A stretch of DNA of 64,000 nt. It comes from Tretioscincus oriximinensis (lineage: Eukaryota; Chordata; Lepidosauria; Squamata; Gymnophthalmidae). Location: positions 501,552 through 565,551 of the forward strand of contig JAJVDF010000775.1 of the NCBI GenBank assembly GCA_022410635.1. The letters run 5' to 3'. The translations under genes were made by a program, and so were the position numbers. Of the stretch, positions 10,191 through 22,565 are shown in pieces. Every line of letters starts with the position of its first letter. The first letter of the stretch is position 1. The notes beneath the pieces are model-generated. The model saw only the letters and a program-made list of their open reading frames with translations, was not told the DNA's origin and made no database searches.

Positions 10191-11880
10191 TTTTTGGTTG
10201 ACATCTAATCTGGAATCAAGTCAATGATTGCTTAACAGTAGGAATCCAACTCTGAAATATTGGCTCTTCGTGTCTTGAGAATCTTCTAAGTCACAGAGTA
10301 TCAATGGTAAATTCTACTTATTGGGAAAGATTGTGTTCTAGTAAAAAATCCAACAGTTCCTTCAAACAGTGGAAACTGAACTATGATTTCATGCTGAGCT
10401 TCTTCAAGGTCACAAGCATAAAAGACAGGTTTTAGTGAGCTTGATGAAGAATTCAACTGCTGTTGAATGGGGCAGGAGTTGCCATGGAAATACTGGCCTA
10501 GGAATGGAATTAGAGTGTTACGTGGGTATGTATTATATTGTTCTGATGATAATTGCAAGAACTAGATGATGTTTCCTTGCAGTAGAACTGGTGTGAAAGT
10601 GGCAAGGTGTTGCTGCATATTTGGTGTCACTGTGAAAATGTGAAAAATGTAGCCACTCCCCCCCCCCCATTTTTATACACTGTTCACCTTGCAAATCCTT
10701 GTACAGTAGGATCATGTGGACATGCTATTCAATTAATTGTTTCAATTTTGCTAAACATTGTGAAGGGCTCATGTCTATGTCTTGTTTCATGTTTCAATGT
10801 TCTGCATATACATCAAAATAGCTATCCATCTCACATGGATATCCACCAATCTCTTCCTATACTAGTCTGCATATTTCCCTTAGTACTGTCACAAACATGG
10901 ATATATGACTGCAGATTCAGATTTTATCTAGATGGCTGCTGAAAATGTCATCTCAGTAGTAAGATGCTCCCATCACCCAGAGGACATAAAATTCATTTGT
11001 ACAAACTCTGATCCCACCTCTGTTGTTACAGAGCAGAATGGAAAGTTCAGTCCTAGAATAATCAATCTGTCCAAATGCAAATGAATATTTTTCCCCAGGA
11101 TCATCCATTGATCCTGAAGAGTTCTCAAAGGCAGCCAGGTGTCTGCTTTTAGTTGCTTGACCATCTTAAGGATTGTCCTGCTTCTCTTGATACTTCTTCA
11201 AGAGATGCCACATGGATCGCCGAGATATTTTGGATCCAGAGGTATACCATCCCCATGCATCTGTGGCCAGGTACACCAGCCTTTGACTAATCATAGACTA
11301 GTTTTGACTAGTTCATCCAAATAAAGATGACCAAACAGTGGACAGGAAATGGCCTTGGAAGTCAGAAGTTTATTGATCTGACATCTCACAGGCGTGCACT
11401 TTGATCCTCAACAACCCTCTACTGAAGCACAATTTTCATCTGAAGTATTTTTCACTCTCTAAGCAGTGCATCTCTGAGAGCAGATTTTGAGGCTTGGGAT
11501 GGTTTGCACTCTTGACGGGACCAGATATTCTCTAGAAAAAACTATTGACAAATTATCTGCCTGCATTCTAAATTTTCTCAGCTGAATAATTCTGTTAGAT
11601 AATTAATGCAATCAGGGTTTACTTCTTTATTTATTTACTTTATTTATTTTACTCCCCCTCTTTCCTTTGGATTTCATAATAATAAAAGCAATTAAAAATA
11701 CTAATATCTTCTTAGTACTATTGATATCTATATTTTGCCTAAATGCAGCCCTGCATGTTTCTGAAAATACCTGGCTTAAATCATAAAGTTTTATTGACTA
11801 TGAGGACAAAATTTGTCTGCCTTATTCATAAAATACTTATGTTTAGTAGTATTGCTTCATAGTAGCCTTATTATAATGTG
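10191..11880. other. Unassigned stretch, moderately GC-richer around 10940-11520
   Basis: Open segments occur on both strands at 10301-10558 (minus) and 10973-11324 without a recognised motif. The tract at 11620-11660 (ctttatttatttactttattt) may be an antisense LINE/SINE tail. Nothing can be named. Confidence 0.3.
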
Positions 11881-11889
11881 AAAATTTAA

Positions 11890-12218
11890 TAGTAGTAGTA
11901 GTAGAAGTAGAAGTAGAAGTAGAAGTAGTAGTAGAAGTAGTAGTAGTAGAAGAAGAAGAAGAAGAAGAAGAAGAAGAAGAAGAAAAAGAAAAAGAAAAAG
12001 AAAAAGAAAAAGAAAAAGAAAAAGAAGAAGGAGAAGGAGAAGGAGAAGGAGAAGGAGAAGAAGGAGAAGGAGAAGGAGAAGGAGAAGGAGAAGGAGAAGG
12101 AGAAGGAGAAGAAGAAGAAGAANGAAGAAGAAGAAGAAGAAGAAGAAGAAGAAGAAGAAGAAGAAGAAGAAGAAGAAGAAGAAGAAGAAGAAGAAGAAGA
12201 AGAAGAAGAAGAAGAAGA
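11890..12218. repeat. GTA/GAA/GAAAAA/GGAGAA compound microsatellite
   Basis: A purine-rich tract runs from AGT units through GAAGTA and GAA units, then AAAAAG, then GGAGAA hexamers, then pure GAA to 12218. One N is at 12123. The long poly-Ser/Leu ORF on the minus strand is an artefact. Such homopurine tracts can adopt triplex structures, which is general knowledge and not shown here. Confidence 0.95.
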
Positions 12219-13600
12219 GAGATTACAGAATGAAGGGAAGACAAACTGAAAAGTACAGCTGTTTTTGTTTCAGATCTTGCTCCCATCTGTGCAAGTCAAA
12301 TATGTGATATAATGAGACATCTGAAATCAAAATGTTTGTCAAGTGATAGTCTTTTCTAAACATTTAATATGCAAATGTCAGAACACAAGCAAAGCATAAA
12401 GAAGTATGTTCCCTGTGGAAAATGGAACTGTTTAATATAGACAAATACAGTTTCAGAGAAATAGAAATGGAGGTTAGATTATAATATTATTTTTTAAAAT
12501 ACCACAATTCAAGATCTGTTGATAAGTCAGATTTTATTGTAAAAACTGGAGTTCAGCTTAAGAGTTTTCTCATTACTGATAGCATTTCCCTTGGCAACTT
12601 CAGGAGTATGATTTTTCCAAAACAAATACTGTAACAGCAAAGCACGTAATGTATTTTAAACCTTCAATATATATGGAAGTATGGGATGAATTCTTTAATT
12701 CTTTTTGTAGAAGCTTTGGGCTGAGTTCTATACAACCTTGATTTGCTGCCTAACATAAACTTCCAATCAGACCTACAAGACACATCTTATCCTAAGGAGC
12801 CCCAGACAATTTAAAATACATACACACAGAGAGAAACTTTCAGTTGAACAGCATAGAGTTATGAGGTGAAGTTAAATTTCAAATGGAATGGGATTGGAGG
12901 AAGCCCCTTGGGGATCCATTTTCTGTGAACTAATATTAGCATCCCTACCATCCAAACTTCCATTTCTATCCATTTAGTATTTTACATAAGAATGAAGCAA
13001 ATTCAGATTCTATTTGAAATATTTATGCCCCAAGAACTGAAGCCAATCACCTGCTTGTACCATGAGGAAGAAATTGTTATTCCACAATGCCAGTCTAGAA
13101 CCACCTGCATCCTATATATGAAGAGTGCATTTGCTTCTTGTTTGAAATTGTTTGCCCCTCTAAAACAACAGCCTCACTTAAGAAATAAGTGAAAGCAAAA
13201 AAGAAAAAGCCTTTAAACCTCCCAATCAGTTTCTGCTCTTTTCTGATGCATTATGACCCTTGTTTGCACTGTGGTCAACCAATATATATTTACCTACATT
13301 AAGAGTATAAACTTTGATTTTGTAATAGAAAAAAAACAAAATCTGTCCTAATCCACATTACTTTGTAGATAGCAAATCCTAGTTCTAGGATTTATCCTAC
13401 AACAATGCAAAATGCAGAAAAGACCTTGGTGATGAGTGGAATAAACAATACACTGATACCAAATGGTTAGTAGTGAAACTGCAAAGGGACTGTGAAGAAT
13501 TTCAAGGGGATTTTGTTATATTGGGGTACTGGACATCTTCCCTAATTTAGGATATATTTATGGAGAGCCACCTTTTCAGTATTCCCATTCTGTTAATGTG
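12219..13600. other. Unassigned AT-rich stretch
   Basis: No repeat or coding signal is recognised. The ORF at 12992-13192 has no motif. Confidence 0.35.
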
Positions 13601-13624
13601 AACTGAGTAGCTTGGTGATAAATA

Positions 13625-13795
13625 ATACAATTTAACTGTGGCAGTTTTCAAAAAAATAGCTGTGTTTAGTCTGAGTCCAGATGTTAGACGCATATGAAGA
13701 AGCAGACGTCTAAGAAAGCACACTCCACCTACCATTTCTTGTGAGTCTCTAAGGTGCTAAAAGACCCCCTTGCTACAATTTCATTGTTCAGTGCA
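13625..13795 (+). repeat. Dispersed repeat module B, copy 1
   Basis: The passage 'tgaagaagcagacgtctaag ... ccacctacc ... ggtgctaaaagaccccctt' matches, with divergence, the plus-strand passage at 30541-30640, and more weakly 16198-16260. The 'tctgaagaagtg...gaaagct...ggtgctac' pattern is a widespread interspersed repeat in reptile genomes whose class I cannot state. Confidence 0.45.
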
Positions 13796-15689
13796 AACAA
13801 CAATATGAATCTTGCATAGATTATAAACTAAAGGTTTTTTTTGCATTTACTATTGGGATATTATTAAGAAAAAAACAAAGCAATAATATTTTACAGTTAT
13901 GTCAGAAATATATACTGCACTTATACCTCAAGAAATAGTGAAAACAGGAACGTAAATATAATAATTCCTCATCATAACAATATATACATAGATTCCTAAT
14001 ATCATAAGATGTGCCAGATGCTCAGCTCCCTAGCCAGTGCTCAGAACAGATGCCGTAAGAAAGAAAAACGGCTGTTTTCATGGGGCCTTGGGAGTGAAGT
14101 ATGTATCAAAGCATTTCACGAGAATAACCCATTGATCAATCTCACTATGGATGCTTATGATATAATTAGGAGTATATAGTTTCACTGAATAAATGTCCTC
14201 AGCACTCTTTTGCTCTCTCATGTTAACTCCTCAACAATAGAAAACAGTTAATTTCCAATGCTCAATTTCTCTTTTTTAGTCTTTCAGTTAACACATTTCT
14301 ATAACCCCTTGAAAAATGTAACCCAATTTCCTAATTCCACTTATGCAAGTGTGTCTGTGTGTATGAGAGAGGGAAAAAGAGAAAGAAAGGAAGAGACATT
14401 TATTAATGTGCGACTATGTGTGGAATGCCTAATCTTGTTAGATGGAGTTAGGAATAACAAATTACAAAATTAATTTACACTGCTTTATTTGTTAATATTA
14501 TAAATGAAATGAGGTACACCAAAGAGTGTTCATGGCAGAATAAATCTTCCCAGGGTCCAGGATTGTGTGCATCCTGCACTCTACAAGTAGAATGCTATAT
14601 AAATAAATGAAACAAAAATGAAGGAGCCCTACAATCATGTAACAGATGTGCTGTCAAATCAGCCCCAGTGTGCCATGAAGTTTCCGTGTTGACCTTGTTA
14701 GAGTTGTCTTGGCAGGAGGACAGAAGGAGCCATTCATGAAGTGAGGCCTTCCGGTATCTCAGTTTTGATGCATAATAACCTTTATATTTGTGATGTGATA
14801 TGTCCTTAGCACAGACATCCAGGTTATAATTTGTGTAAATATTAGAAGGGCCCATCTTAAAGATCCACCCAGTTTCCCTAAGGGATGACAAAAATTCCAT
14901 TTGAATTATACACTGGATGCAGATGTGGGTCTGGTTGTGCTGGTTCAGCACCACCAAACAGCCAAAGGATTCTTATTCAGAAACAGGGTCATGCCACGTT
15001 GTGGGCAGGCCCTCAGCAAGAAGATAAGAGGCTGCTTCTACCTATGCCAGCTGACAATATTGCTCTGTGCAATGCCTGGTATGAACTGAGTGAACTCACC
15101 TTCTGGGAACCCAACGGTGGTGACTTCAGGTTTCTTCCCATGTTATCTGTGCCAGATGGCACAGTAAGTGGGTAGGCACAAACAGAAGCATGGATGTGTT
15201 GGCTTCACAGCTATAAAGGAGAGGCTACGCACCGTCAAAAACACCAGTGAAAGGCACATTTAATTGGGATTTAAACACATAGTTCTTGTGTATAACATTA
15301 TAGCACTTCACTTAAAAATAAGTGAGCTTGGATGAGGGATAATTTCAGAAAGAAGGCACCATATCCCATTCAGGGCGACAGATAGCATGTGAGCATAGAC
15401 ATATTCTCAGGAGACTTGTAAAATATATAATCACAATATTGTAAATCAGAGTAAAGCAAAAAATATTATTTTGTCACTGTCAGTTATGAAAGTAACCTGC
15501 AGGTTTCCTTGCTTTTGTCCATCAGGCACCTTGGTTTTTCATAACACCAGTTTCTAAGGTTGTGTCCAATCAAGTATACAGACAGGAGCAAGGACCTATA
15601 ATTATTTTAGGATAATATTTGATTTGACAGTCATGATTAGTGTTCCTGATAAATCCTGGAATGTAGACCTAATATATTTTGTTGCTGTG
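13796..15689. other. Mostly unassigned; possible L2 tail near 14520-14605
   Basis: At 14555-14605 the text 'gcactctacaagtagaatgctatataaataaatga' resembles the L2/SINE 3' tail. Overlapping open segments on both strands at 14595-15175 (minus then plus) have no motif I recognise. The rest shows nothing. Confidence 0.3.
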
Positions 15690-16260
15690 TTAGAATTCAA
15701 GAAAATAGCTGTGTTAGCCTGATCCAGAATATCTAGTGAAGGGATCTCATACCACCTTATAAGAAAAAGGTAGGCGAGGTTAGGTACCTCCTGCTCTATG
15801 TTTTTTGCTTTCTCCTTATTTACCCTCTCCTTTGGTCTTTTGAAATACTTCACCCGCTGGTGGGAAGCCATTCGGCGGGAAATTTAGCTGTCCTCATTGG
15901 TCTGTGTCCACCCATAAGTGGAATACTGCTCTCGTTTATCCTACTCTCTGTCTCTCCTTTCGCTTTCTTTTCTACATCTTTAATTATTACCGACGTTAAC
16001 TTCTGACTTCTGGCCTTATTTCTGGACTTAGTCTTTGAATATTCTTCAAAGAAACTACTTACCTTGCCGTTCCTGGATTGAAGCTCTACATTCCTAACAG
16101 AAAGAGGTAGAACAGAAAGGAGAGGGTAAATAAGGAGAGAGCAAAAAACATAGGGCAGGAGGTAGACAGAAAGAGATAAATATCATTGTTCCCTTGTGTC
16201 TGAAGAAGTGGATTTGTCTGTGAAAGTTCTTGTTATTTTTTAAGATGCTACCTCCTTACA
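15690..16260. repeat. Inverted-repeat block with dispersed module
   Basis: A 47-base arm at 15787-15833 and its reverse complement at 16116-16162 differ at two positions, separated by 282 bases. Left of the arm is an antisense fragment around 'aatagctgtgttagcctgat', and right of it a sense copy of module B ('tctgaagaagtggatttgtc', 16199-16218). The loop has no ORF of note. A foldback transposon or two inverted insertions would both give this picture. Confidence 0.6.
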
Positions 16261-17217
16261 AGTGTTGGTGCTACGTGTCATGATAAAACAGGTTATATTG
16301 ACTTAATGTCTGGGCAAATTAAAATAATCATGGAAGTACAACATAACAGAATAGGCAGTTAATATTTAGTGGGAGTTTACCATTAAATCAATGAAAATTA
16401 TGACCCTCCATTGCTGACTGGTTAGGGGTATAGCAGAAAGGAATTTCTGCAATGTTATTTTCAAGCTAATCTTTCAGTTGCACCATTTTGCAGATTATCT
16501 CATTCCTAAATCAAACAACATTTTTTGAATAGAGGCATTTTGCTTTGGTAGTTAAGACAATGTAGTTTACAGAACTACATGTACATCAAAACATTTTAAA
16601 TAGTGATTATGAAAAGAAGTACTGTGCAATAACACTATGTTCTCTAGAACACAAGGTAGTGAAAATAAATATTTAAAAATCACTTTGAAGGCCATTTGTT
16701 ACATTAGTGTTTCCCACAAGGACTTGATTGGCATAGCAAAAAGGCTTGTCAAATGAACTAGATCTGATTTTGTGTTTCTAAATATGAATTACTGTTAGTA
16801 TGACTTACAGATAAGTTGCATTGAACCTTCACAAATATTTAAAACATTTTTAAATAACTTATAAACTGACACAAGCAATTCAAACAGAAAATTGTTTATT
16901 GCCCAACAACTATACAGAATAGAAACCCCTGTAAAATACCATTATTAAATATTATTTAGATATAATTAAATATAATTAGCAAAGTGTATAAACAGGACAC
17001 TATAAATAATTTAGGATTATTTCAATATTCTAATAAAATATGCAATATTTAGACACATCTAGAATAAATAGTTTATTAATGCAGTTTAATAACAAAACTA
17101 GTAGTTAGAGGTATGTTTTTGACCATTTCCAAAACATATATGCAAGCAAGCAACTAAATTTTGAAAGTAAATGAATTAACGTTACAAATAAAATTGCCAA
17201 ATTGAAACAGGTTATTT
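16261..17217. other. Unassigned, very AT-rich
   Basis: No gene, RNA or repeat family is recognised. Confidence 0.4.
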
Positions 17218-17404
17218 ACTACTACTACTACTACTGCTCCTACTGCAGCTCCTACTGCTCCTACTACTGCTACTAATACTACAGCTATTACTACTGCAAC
17301 TACTACTGCTGCTACTACTACTATTACTACTGCTACTACTGCTACTACTACTACTGCTACTACTGCTACTACTGCTGCTACTGCTACTAAAAAAACATAC
17401 TACT
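17218..17404. repeat. CTA/CTG impure trinucleotide repeat
   Basis: Units are mostly cta with scattered ctg, ctc and att variants, ending at a short A run followed by four further cta units. It lies about 8 bases left of the pure AAT tract. Confidence 0.9.
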
Positions 17405-17411
17405 ACTACTT

Positions 17412-17582
<171 letters not shown>

Positions 17583-17833
17583 CCCCCCAACGGGTGCCAC
17601 CTTGCCATGGTGGGGGGCTTAACTGCTGCAGTGATGCTTAGGGCTGTGCTGGCGGTAGTGTAACTACCAGAAGGTTCAACCAAGTCAGAGAGGCCTGAGC
17701 TGAGGAGCAGGACCAAGAGCACCCAACCCATTAGCGATATGGAGAAAAAAACGAAAATGAAGTCTATACTGGCTCGGACGTCGCCCAGGATAAAAAGGTC
17801 CGCGGTGGATGCTGCTGATTCATCAATAATCAA

Positions 17834-18598
17834 GTGCACACTGAAGAAACTGTCGGAAATGCAAAAGAAAACAAAGAATCAGAAGTTGAAGTTGCTGTTG
17901 AAACATCTGGGGCATTGACAGCAAAGCAGCAAGAACTGAAAGACAAAATTGTAGCTCATGCCTCATTGAATGCAACAAGGACAAGACTCCCAACTTTGAA
18001 AACAGTGGCCAAAAAACATCTAGCACCACTAATGAAAGATGTGAATGCTGCTCTTGCAACTGTCCAAATAGTGTCCATCGAAGAACTTAATCAACTGGCA
18101 TATAGCACAGCAGTGATAGTAACTGAAGAACTGGGGCTGCTAAAACCTCGGCAATCTCCACTAAAACCAACTGGAAAACCAAAATGGAAAACCAGGCTAG
18201 AACTCAAAATCAAAAGTCTACGATCTGATGCAAGTAATTTGAAGAATATGAAGGACAGAAAACTGAAGAACGATAAAATTAAGGAATACCTGGTTAGAAA
18301 GTACTGGCTGAACACCAGAAAAATAGAAGAAGCTTTGGAAATTGTAAAAGAACAAATCACAGCAACAGCCAGAAAAATTGAAAGATATGGAGCCAGGATC
18401 ATCCAGTACAAACAAAATCAGCTGTTTCACACAGACCAAAGGCGGTTCTACCAGAGTCTAAACCAATCAGCAGATACAGCAGCTGTAAAGCCTGAAAAAA
18501 AAAGCATGATCCCCCTGTCAACAGTCTTGCAGAAAACAAACCTTAGTTATCAAACATCTAAAAAATCACATGATTTCACATTTGTTCTACATGGATGA
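17834..18598 (+). pseudogene. R4/Dong-like ORF, N-terminal segment fused to mid-RT
   Basis: This 254-codon open segment covers the N-terminal and linker region of the element's single polyprotein. Residues 1-100 are Glu/Lys/Ala-rich; residues 115-210 are strongly basic and predicted helical by eye, with an F-Y-Q-S-L-N-Q block near residue 210. At about residue 225 the text jumps to 'I-P-L-S-T-V-L-Q', which belongs next to the YMDD box, so RT motifs before it are deleted. The first codon given is the first ATG of the open stretch. An earlier ATG at 17739 opens in another frame, so a frameshift may also lie near 17830. It would have bound RNA and primed target-site reverse transcription when intact. 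Confidence 0.6.
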
Positions 18599-19454
18599 TC
18601 TGAAGCTATACGGAAAATCAGAAACAGAAATACAATCACTGACCAATATTGTTCGCATCTTCAGCAAGGACATCAGCATGGAGTTTGGCCTGGACAAATG
18701 CGCCACAGTAGCACTGAAGAAAGGAAAAATCATTGAGAGCAACGGCATCAATATGCCTAATGGAACAGCCATAAAGTGCCACCAACCAGAAGCCTATAAA
18801 TACCTTGGCATCCTACAGCTGGATAACATCAAACATGAACAAGTGAAAAATGTGGTCAGCAAAGAATATACCCAAAGGATCTGGAAAATTCTGAGAAGCA
18901 AATTGAACGGTGGGAATACAATCAAAGCCATAAAGACCTGGGCCCTTCCTGTCATCAGATACACTGCTGGCATCATAAACTGGACACAAGCAGAGCTTGA
19001 TAATCTGGACAGAAAAACAAGAAAACTGATGACAATTCACTACTGATTACATCCTCGTAGTGATGTAGACAGGCTATACCTGCCTCGAAAATCAGGTGGC
19101 AGGGGACTTCTGCAAGTAAAACAAACAGTTGAAGAAGAGAAGCACTCACTGGCAGAATATGTCAGCAACAGTAAAGAACCTGCACTGATTGAAGTCACGA
19201 ATAGGAAAGTACTCAAAGCCCAGCAAACAAAAAATCAGTACCGGAAAACTGCAATACAAACTCGAGAGGACAGCTGGCGCAACAAAGCCTTGCATGGACA
19301 GTTCCTTGATAAAATCGAAGGAAAAGTTGACAAAGAAAAGACCTGGCTATGGCTGAAAAATGGTTCGCTGAAGAAGGAAACAGAGGGCTTGATACTTGCT
19401 GCACAAGAACAGGCTATCAGGACAAATGCAATCAAAGCCAGAATTTCTGTGTAA
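18570..19454 (+). pseudogene. R4/Dong-like ORF, RT catalytic and thumb segment
   Basis: The YMDD catalytic box (18588-18599) opens this segment, which is one frame away from the preceding ORF. The blocks L-D-K-C-A, K-Y-L-G-I and W-A-L-P-V-I-R-Y follow in the order typical of R2/R4-type reverse transcriptases. An in-frame TGA at 19045-19047 splits it; after the stop the frame continues with L-Y-L-P-R-K-S-G-G-R-G-L and ends at a TAA at 19452-19454. The Cys/His knuckle and the endonuclease that normally follow are absent. It is inactive. Confidence 0.65.
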
Positions 19455-19604
19455 ATTACATTTCAGCTGTTGTTAAGCTGGAAAGAGGAACTAGTGAATA
19501 TTATTCAATCACTTGAATAATGACACTCACAAAAAGAGGTTGGGATGAATAGGCAAAGAATGAGATACTGACAGTGAAGTATCCAATAACATTTGGAAGG
19601 AGGA

Positions 19605-19702
19605 ACTATGAATAAACAACCAGTATCTGCAAATACCATTTGCAGGGAGTCATGAATAGGTGCATATTTTGCTTCCTTCTGTTCAGACTGCCCAGGTGCA
19701 GC
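19605..19702 (+). mobile_element. CR1 3'-region fragment
   Basis: The block 'aataccatttgcagggagtc' and 'gactgcccaggtgca' match the sense CR1 copy at 42156-42230 almost word for word. It ends abruptly at the next GC-rich tract, so the terminal octamer repeats are missing. Confidence 0.7.
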
Positions 19703-20015
19703 CATATAAAGTATTCAGCTGCACAGCAATTGAATGCCCCAAGCCCCAGGTAAGGCCCCAAAAGCCCCTGGTAAGTTTGCAAAGTGACCCAGTGGCACCC
19801 GAGAAGGCCCCAGCACATTCAGAGAAGGCCCCGTCATGGTCCAGCATATCTATAGAAAACCCAGGCACCACCACATAAGGCTCTGGTGAGGCTCCATAAG
19901 GCCTCAGCACCATCCCAGAAGGCCCAAGCATGACTGGAAAGAAAAAGAGACAGAAGACGGGTAGGAAGGGTAGGAAGGGAACAAAGATGCCAACCCTGCT
20001 CCAGCAAAATCACTA
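19703..20015 (+). repeat. GC-rich tract with recurring 'aaggccc' units
   Basis: The heptamer or its variants (aaggcccc, aaggcctc, aaggccca) recurs about six times between 19750 and 19930 at spacings of roughly 20-40 bases. The tract reads as a degenerate minisatellite. It also gives Pro/Lys-rich ORFs that I regard as by-products. Confidence 0.45.
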
Positions 20016-22399
20016 GAGTGCCCAGTGTTATTAATGACAATAAGACGAGGCTTAATTCTGCTAGTAGTTATAAAATACAGTTTTGTATTTACATGATTGT
20101 TAAATTATGAATATGTTTAATGCTATTCCAGGAAATTTTCATGATGTGATTTTTGCCTATGAAGAACTATCATCTTACACAGAAGGCTGGATTATTTTTC
20201 CATTCCATTATTGATGCAATCCTAGACTGTGTCTCCTATTTGTCAATGTTATCAATTTTAAATTTGTAGACTAAACATCCATGATTCATTTATAAACTCC
20301 AATAGCAATTGCTTACGTAACATGTGACAGCAGGCGGGAATCGTGCTACTAGAGTGATTCTATTGACATTTCAGGACACTTGCACCATATTGCTACCAGA
20401 TCTAGTAACATTTCAGCACTATTAGCTTCTAGCTGTGAAGTAGTTCTACACAAACACACACAGACACACCATCATTTCACTAAGTGCAAGCTACATGTGG
20501 AAGAAATATCAATGCAAATTCAGACAAATTCAGTTTCAATTCATATGCTAGAAGGTTTAATTCATGTTCATTTTGTTTGTATAACTGTTTATAAGGTATG
20601 TCTGCCCTATCTCCTCTGTTTTCAATTCTGTATGAATTGTACTTGTTCCCTAATTTTACAGTCACAGATGGATAGATTGCATGCATGGGTAGAAAGAGTG
20701 TATATACATATTCTGCTTTCCCTGCCCAATCCTCTTGCCAGAAACAATTGCAGTAATGCCAGTTTCCAGCAGATGGATAGAATGTGCATACATATATGAT
20801 AAAGCACAATAGCCAATTAAAAGTCTATTTGAATATTTATGTAAACAGTGCAAATGCCGCTTAATCAGGATTCCTATGTGAGAGTAAGTTGCACTTAAAT
20901 TCATATGATCTCTTTTTGAATTGATAGCTATCCATCTGGATTTGGACATTTGGCTTTCATCCTTCAGAAAACTGTTATCTGACACATTTTGTAAGAATTG
21001 CAAAGTCTATGTAAGCATATAATACATGAAATGTAGAAGTGGCTAGAAAGATTTGGCCCCAAATCTAAAAATTCCTTTTTTTTCCTTCAAAAGGCATGAC
21101 TGAAAAATTCAGTCAAGTGTCAAACCATCCTGAATTTTACTGGGTTCCAAATTTGGAGAGAAGAAAGGATAGAAAGGTAGATTTTGTCCTTCCCTCCTTA
21201 TCTAAGTGCTTTTCAATCAAGAACTGTATTTTGACCACAAATCTGGAGTAAGGAAAAGTGACACTTATTTCAGTCTTTAAGTGGTAGAATCTTTCTCTTC
21301 CCCCTTGCCGCATCTATCTGAGAGCCATGTCTGTCACATAATTTGTTCCTGCTCTTTTTAAGGATGAGTAGTCATTGTGTATTTGGAAGTCAGTGGCTCT
21401 GACACATCTGAAGACTCATCTGAAGACACCCCCTCAAAAAGCAGGGGGGAGTACAACAATATGACACTAATGGAGTTTTCTTGTTACTGTTTCAGGTTAG
21501 CATTTCCTGCAGTATAAAAGCATTTGAATTCCTATCCATTAGTCACCTTTCATTGTTGTTAGGAGGTGGCTTAGTGCAGGCTTCTTACCATCCCATATCC
21601 ATTAACTAAGCCTAGCCTTTTTTTCCTTCCCATGAACTAGGTTTTTTTCTCTCTCTCTTGTTCTTCTTTTTTCTTTTTCACAGCAATCTCAGAGGACACA
21701 CAGCATTCTGCTGCTATGTCTAATCCATACTATACTCCCTTGACAGAAATGTTGTTCCTTCTCTAATATAAGGTCAGGACATTTATTTGGAAATTCAACG
21801 CAGCTAAAGGAAGTCGGAAATTGTTCCCCAAAAGTTTTCACAGGTAGCTCATATGTATAAATAGAAATAAAGGCTGATACAGTTTGTTAGACAAAATAAA
21901 GAACAGTATGGAGCCAAATTGATATTCCATACTGAAAAAAGCAGTAGCTAGAAAAGTAAATACTATATATTTTGTATCTTAATATAATCCTTTGTAATCC
22001 AATAAACAATCCCCTCCAAATATGAAATACATATGATTGCATAATAGAGTTTAAAAGAAACTGGATTTAATATAATCATCTGTAAAGGCTATCTTCTTCA
22101 TCTTATGATTGAAATATACATTAACTATGAAGAGTTCAATTTGAAGGGTCCCAAAAAAATCACAAAGAGTCAGATATAATTGAATGACTGAACAACAAAT
22201 CTGTATCACACATATATAAACTTGTGATGTTAGAAATCACATTGAAGATCTCATCCTGCATCTAAAAACTCTGTAAAGCATTGGCAGTGCTGTTTCAATT
22301 TAATTGTGCTCCTCCATAGAGTCCTGAGCAAGCAGACTGTCACACATTAGAACCAAATTGCTCACATCTCTGTGCTGTTTAAAAGTACAATGTGAACTT
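20016..22399. other. Unassigned AT-rich stretch
   Basis: No coding segment or repeat family is recognised. The ORFs at 20380-20809 on both strands overlap each other and have no motif. Confidence 0.4.
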
Positions 22400-22565
22400 T
22401 ATCATGAAATGGCTGCATTTGCATTAGGGGAAGAAATGGGTGTGAAAGCTGTTTTGTTTTATACTGGCCACATCCATTTTCCATTTACTCCAAATAGAAA
22501 ACAGTTTGGCCACCTGCCTATTTCACAGCAACATGGCTTCTGAGTGAAGTTCACTCAGAAAAGTT
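22400..22565 (+). repeat. Dispersed repeat A, copy 1
   Basis: The passage around 'gggtgtgaaagctgttttgt', 'tttactccaaatagaaaaca' and 'gagtgaagttcactcagaaa' is found in opposite orientation, diverged, at 55440-55600. I do not know the family. The following 22566-22860 may belong to the same insertion but has no second copy here. Confidence 0.55.

Larger units (their letters stand above)
17583..19454 (+). mobile_element. R4/Dong-like non-LTR retrotransposon, internally deleted and lacking its 3' end
   Basis: The element starts at the edge of the AAT tract with a structured leader: CCACC/GGTGG hairpin at 17597-17613 flanked by C6 and G4 runs, and GGTAG/CTACC hairpin at 17654-17668. A first coding segment (17834-18598) holds the N-terminal region with a Lys-rich helical stretch. 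The RT then resumes abruptly in its second half: the frame changes near 18570 and the YMDD box lies at 18588-18599, followed by the thumb-like region to 19454. A TGA interrupts at 19045-19047. The first half of the RT appears missing. The sequence stops being recognisable just before the position where the zinc knuckle and restriction-like endonuclease would follow. Family assignment is from remembered conserved blocks such as S-K-D-I-S-M-E-F-G-L-D-K-C. Confidence 0.7.

Noticed and set aside
11843..12286. Long minus-strand ORF of Ser/Leu/Pro runs
   Set aside because: It is a translation of the GAA-type microsatellite, with an N inside.
14595..15175. Opposed open segments as a host gene
   Set aside because: They are in conflicting strands and frames, with no motif or convincing splice sites.
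17583..17670. HDV-like ribozyme at the R4-like 5' end
   Set aside because: Hairpins are real, but the nested pseudoknot with the required P1 pairing could not be found by eye.
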